A DNA stretch of 5,553 bases. Source: an uncultured Collinsella sp. GTDB lineage: Bacteria > Actinomycetota > Coriobacteriia > Coriobacteriales > Coriobacteriaceae. Position 1 is the first letter of the stretch; every line of letters begins with the position of its first letter. The stretch is taken from NCBI GenBank assembly GCA_902465115.1, contig CABQMC010000115.1, positions 1 through 5,553 of the forward strand, read 5' to 3'. This document shows positions 5,173 through 5,553 of this stretch, piece after piece. The notes beneath the pieces were generated by a model. The model saw only the letters and a program-made list of their open reading frames with translations. It was not told the origin of the DNA and ran no database searches. The position numbers and the translations under genes were made by a program.

Positions 5173-5553
5173 AGTTGCCGTAACCTCCCCTCTCCTGGTC
5201 GCGGATGACGTGGCCGCCCTCGAGGGCGATCACGCGACGGTGCATGCTATCGACCATCTCGCGGTCGTGCGTGGCGACGATCACGGTGGTGCCGGTGCGG
5301 TTAATACGCTCAAGCAGCTTCATGATGCCCAGCGAGATCGCCGGGTCGAGGTTGCCCGTGGGCTCGTCGCAGATCAGCAGCGGCGGACGGTTGACCATAG
5401 CACGGGCGACGGCAACGCGCTGCTGCTCGCCACCGGAAAGCTGGTCGGGCAGCGAGTCCATCTGATCGGCCAGACCGACTAGACGCAGCACCTCGGGCAC
5501 CTGGCTGCGAATGACGCCCTTGGGCTTGCCGATGCACTGCAGGGCAAACGCCA
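5159..5553 (-). CDS. ftsE: Cell division ATP-binding protein FtsE, C-terminal 130 residues (5' end off window)
   Basis: This is the cytoplasmic ATPase of FtsEX. The visible part starts '[16 protein letters not shown]', the segment following the Q-loop in this family. It contains the ABC signature '[14 protein letters not shown]', the Walker B and D-loop '[13 protein letters not shown]' with the catalytic glutamate in DEP, and the H-loop histidine in '[12 protein letters not shown]'. Walker A and roughly the first 95-100 residues of a typical protein of about 229 residues are beyond the window edge. The sequence after the H-loop ends with a short Gly/Asn/Tyr-rich tail, GGYGNYGTN, whose codons also form the ftsX ribosome binding site. 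Identification as FtsE, as opposed to a LolD/MacB-type ATPase of similar sequence, rests mainly on the overlapping downstream ftsX. Confidence 0.95.
   Translation of the reverse strand, partial: AFALQCIGKPKGVIRSQVPEVLRLVGLADQMDSLPDQLSGGEQQRVAVARAMVNRPPLLICDEPTGNLDPAISLGIMKLLERINRTGTTVIVATHDREMVDSMHRRVIALEGGHVIRDQERGGYGNYGTN

Noticed and set aside
1..5553. tRNA, rRNA, riboswitch, CRISPR array or complete insertion sequence
   Set aside because: No cloverleaf, conserved rRNA stretch, regularly spaced direct repeats or transposase coding frame was seen on either strand.

Overview
The window reads as chromosomal DNA of a high-GC (roughly 60%) Gram-positive bacterium. The protein sequences, strong AGGAGG-type ribosome binding sites and compact intergenic regions fit Actinomycetota, most likely class Coriobacteriia (a Collinsella-like gut organism). 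That placement is an inference from style and gene content; no rRNA or other marker is present. All six genes are on the minus strand, so transcription runs from high to low coordinates.

In transcription order, the window opens inside ftsE (5553-5159, 5' end missing). ftsE overlaps ftsX (5172-4252) by 14 nt. Together they encode the ABC-type FtsEX complex that links cell division to peptidoglycan hydrolysis. A very good intrinsic terminator (4194-4227) closes this operon. Directly beyond it lies an 83-bp structure made of two 30/31-bp units in opposite orientation (4112-4194), which resembles a REP/BIME-type or MITE-like repeat. Next comes rnr, encoding ribonuclease R (4061-1926), followed by a strong GC-rich hairpin (1869-1900).

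Downstream of rnr is a short accessory-looking stretch. It holds a small serine recombinase of the resolvase/invertase class (1749-1144), a VanZ-family membrane protein starting at TTG (1039-458), a hairpin (353-376), and the N-terminal helix-turn-helix part of a MurR/RpiR-family regulator (253 to the window edge). Just upstream of the recombinase start is a cluster of inverted AGGTTTA-type half-sites. A 26-bp portion has the size and symmetry of a crossover or operator site for such a recombinase.

The housekeeping half (ftsEX, rnr) is ordinary in content. The points worth a second look are the inverted repeat pair between ftsX and rnr, the putative recombinase site, and the fact that rnr is followed by a recombinase where many genomes have smpB. 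I saw no tRNA, rRNA, CRISPR array, complete insertion sequence or obvious new multi-gene system. No stretch longer than 300 bases lacks a gene.
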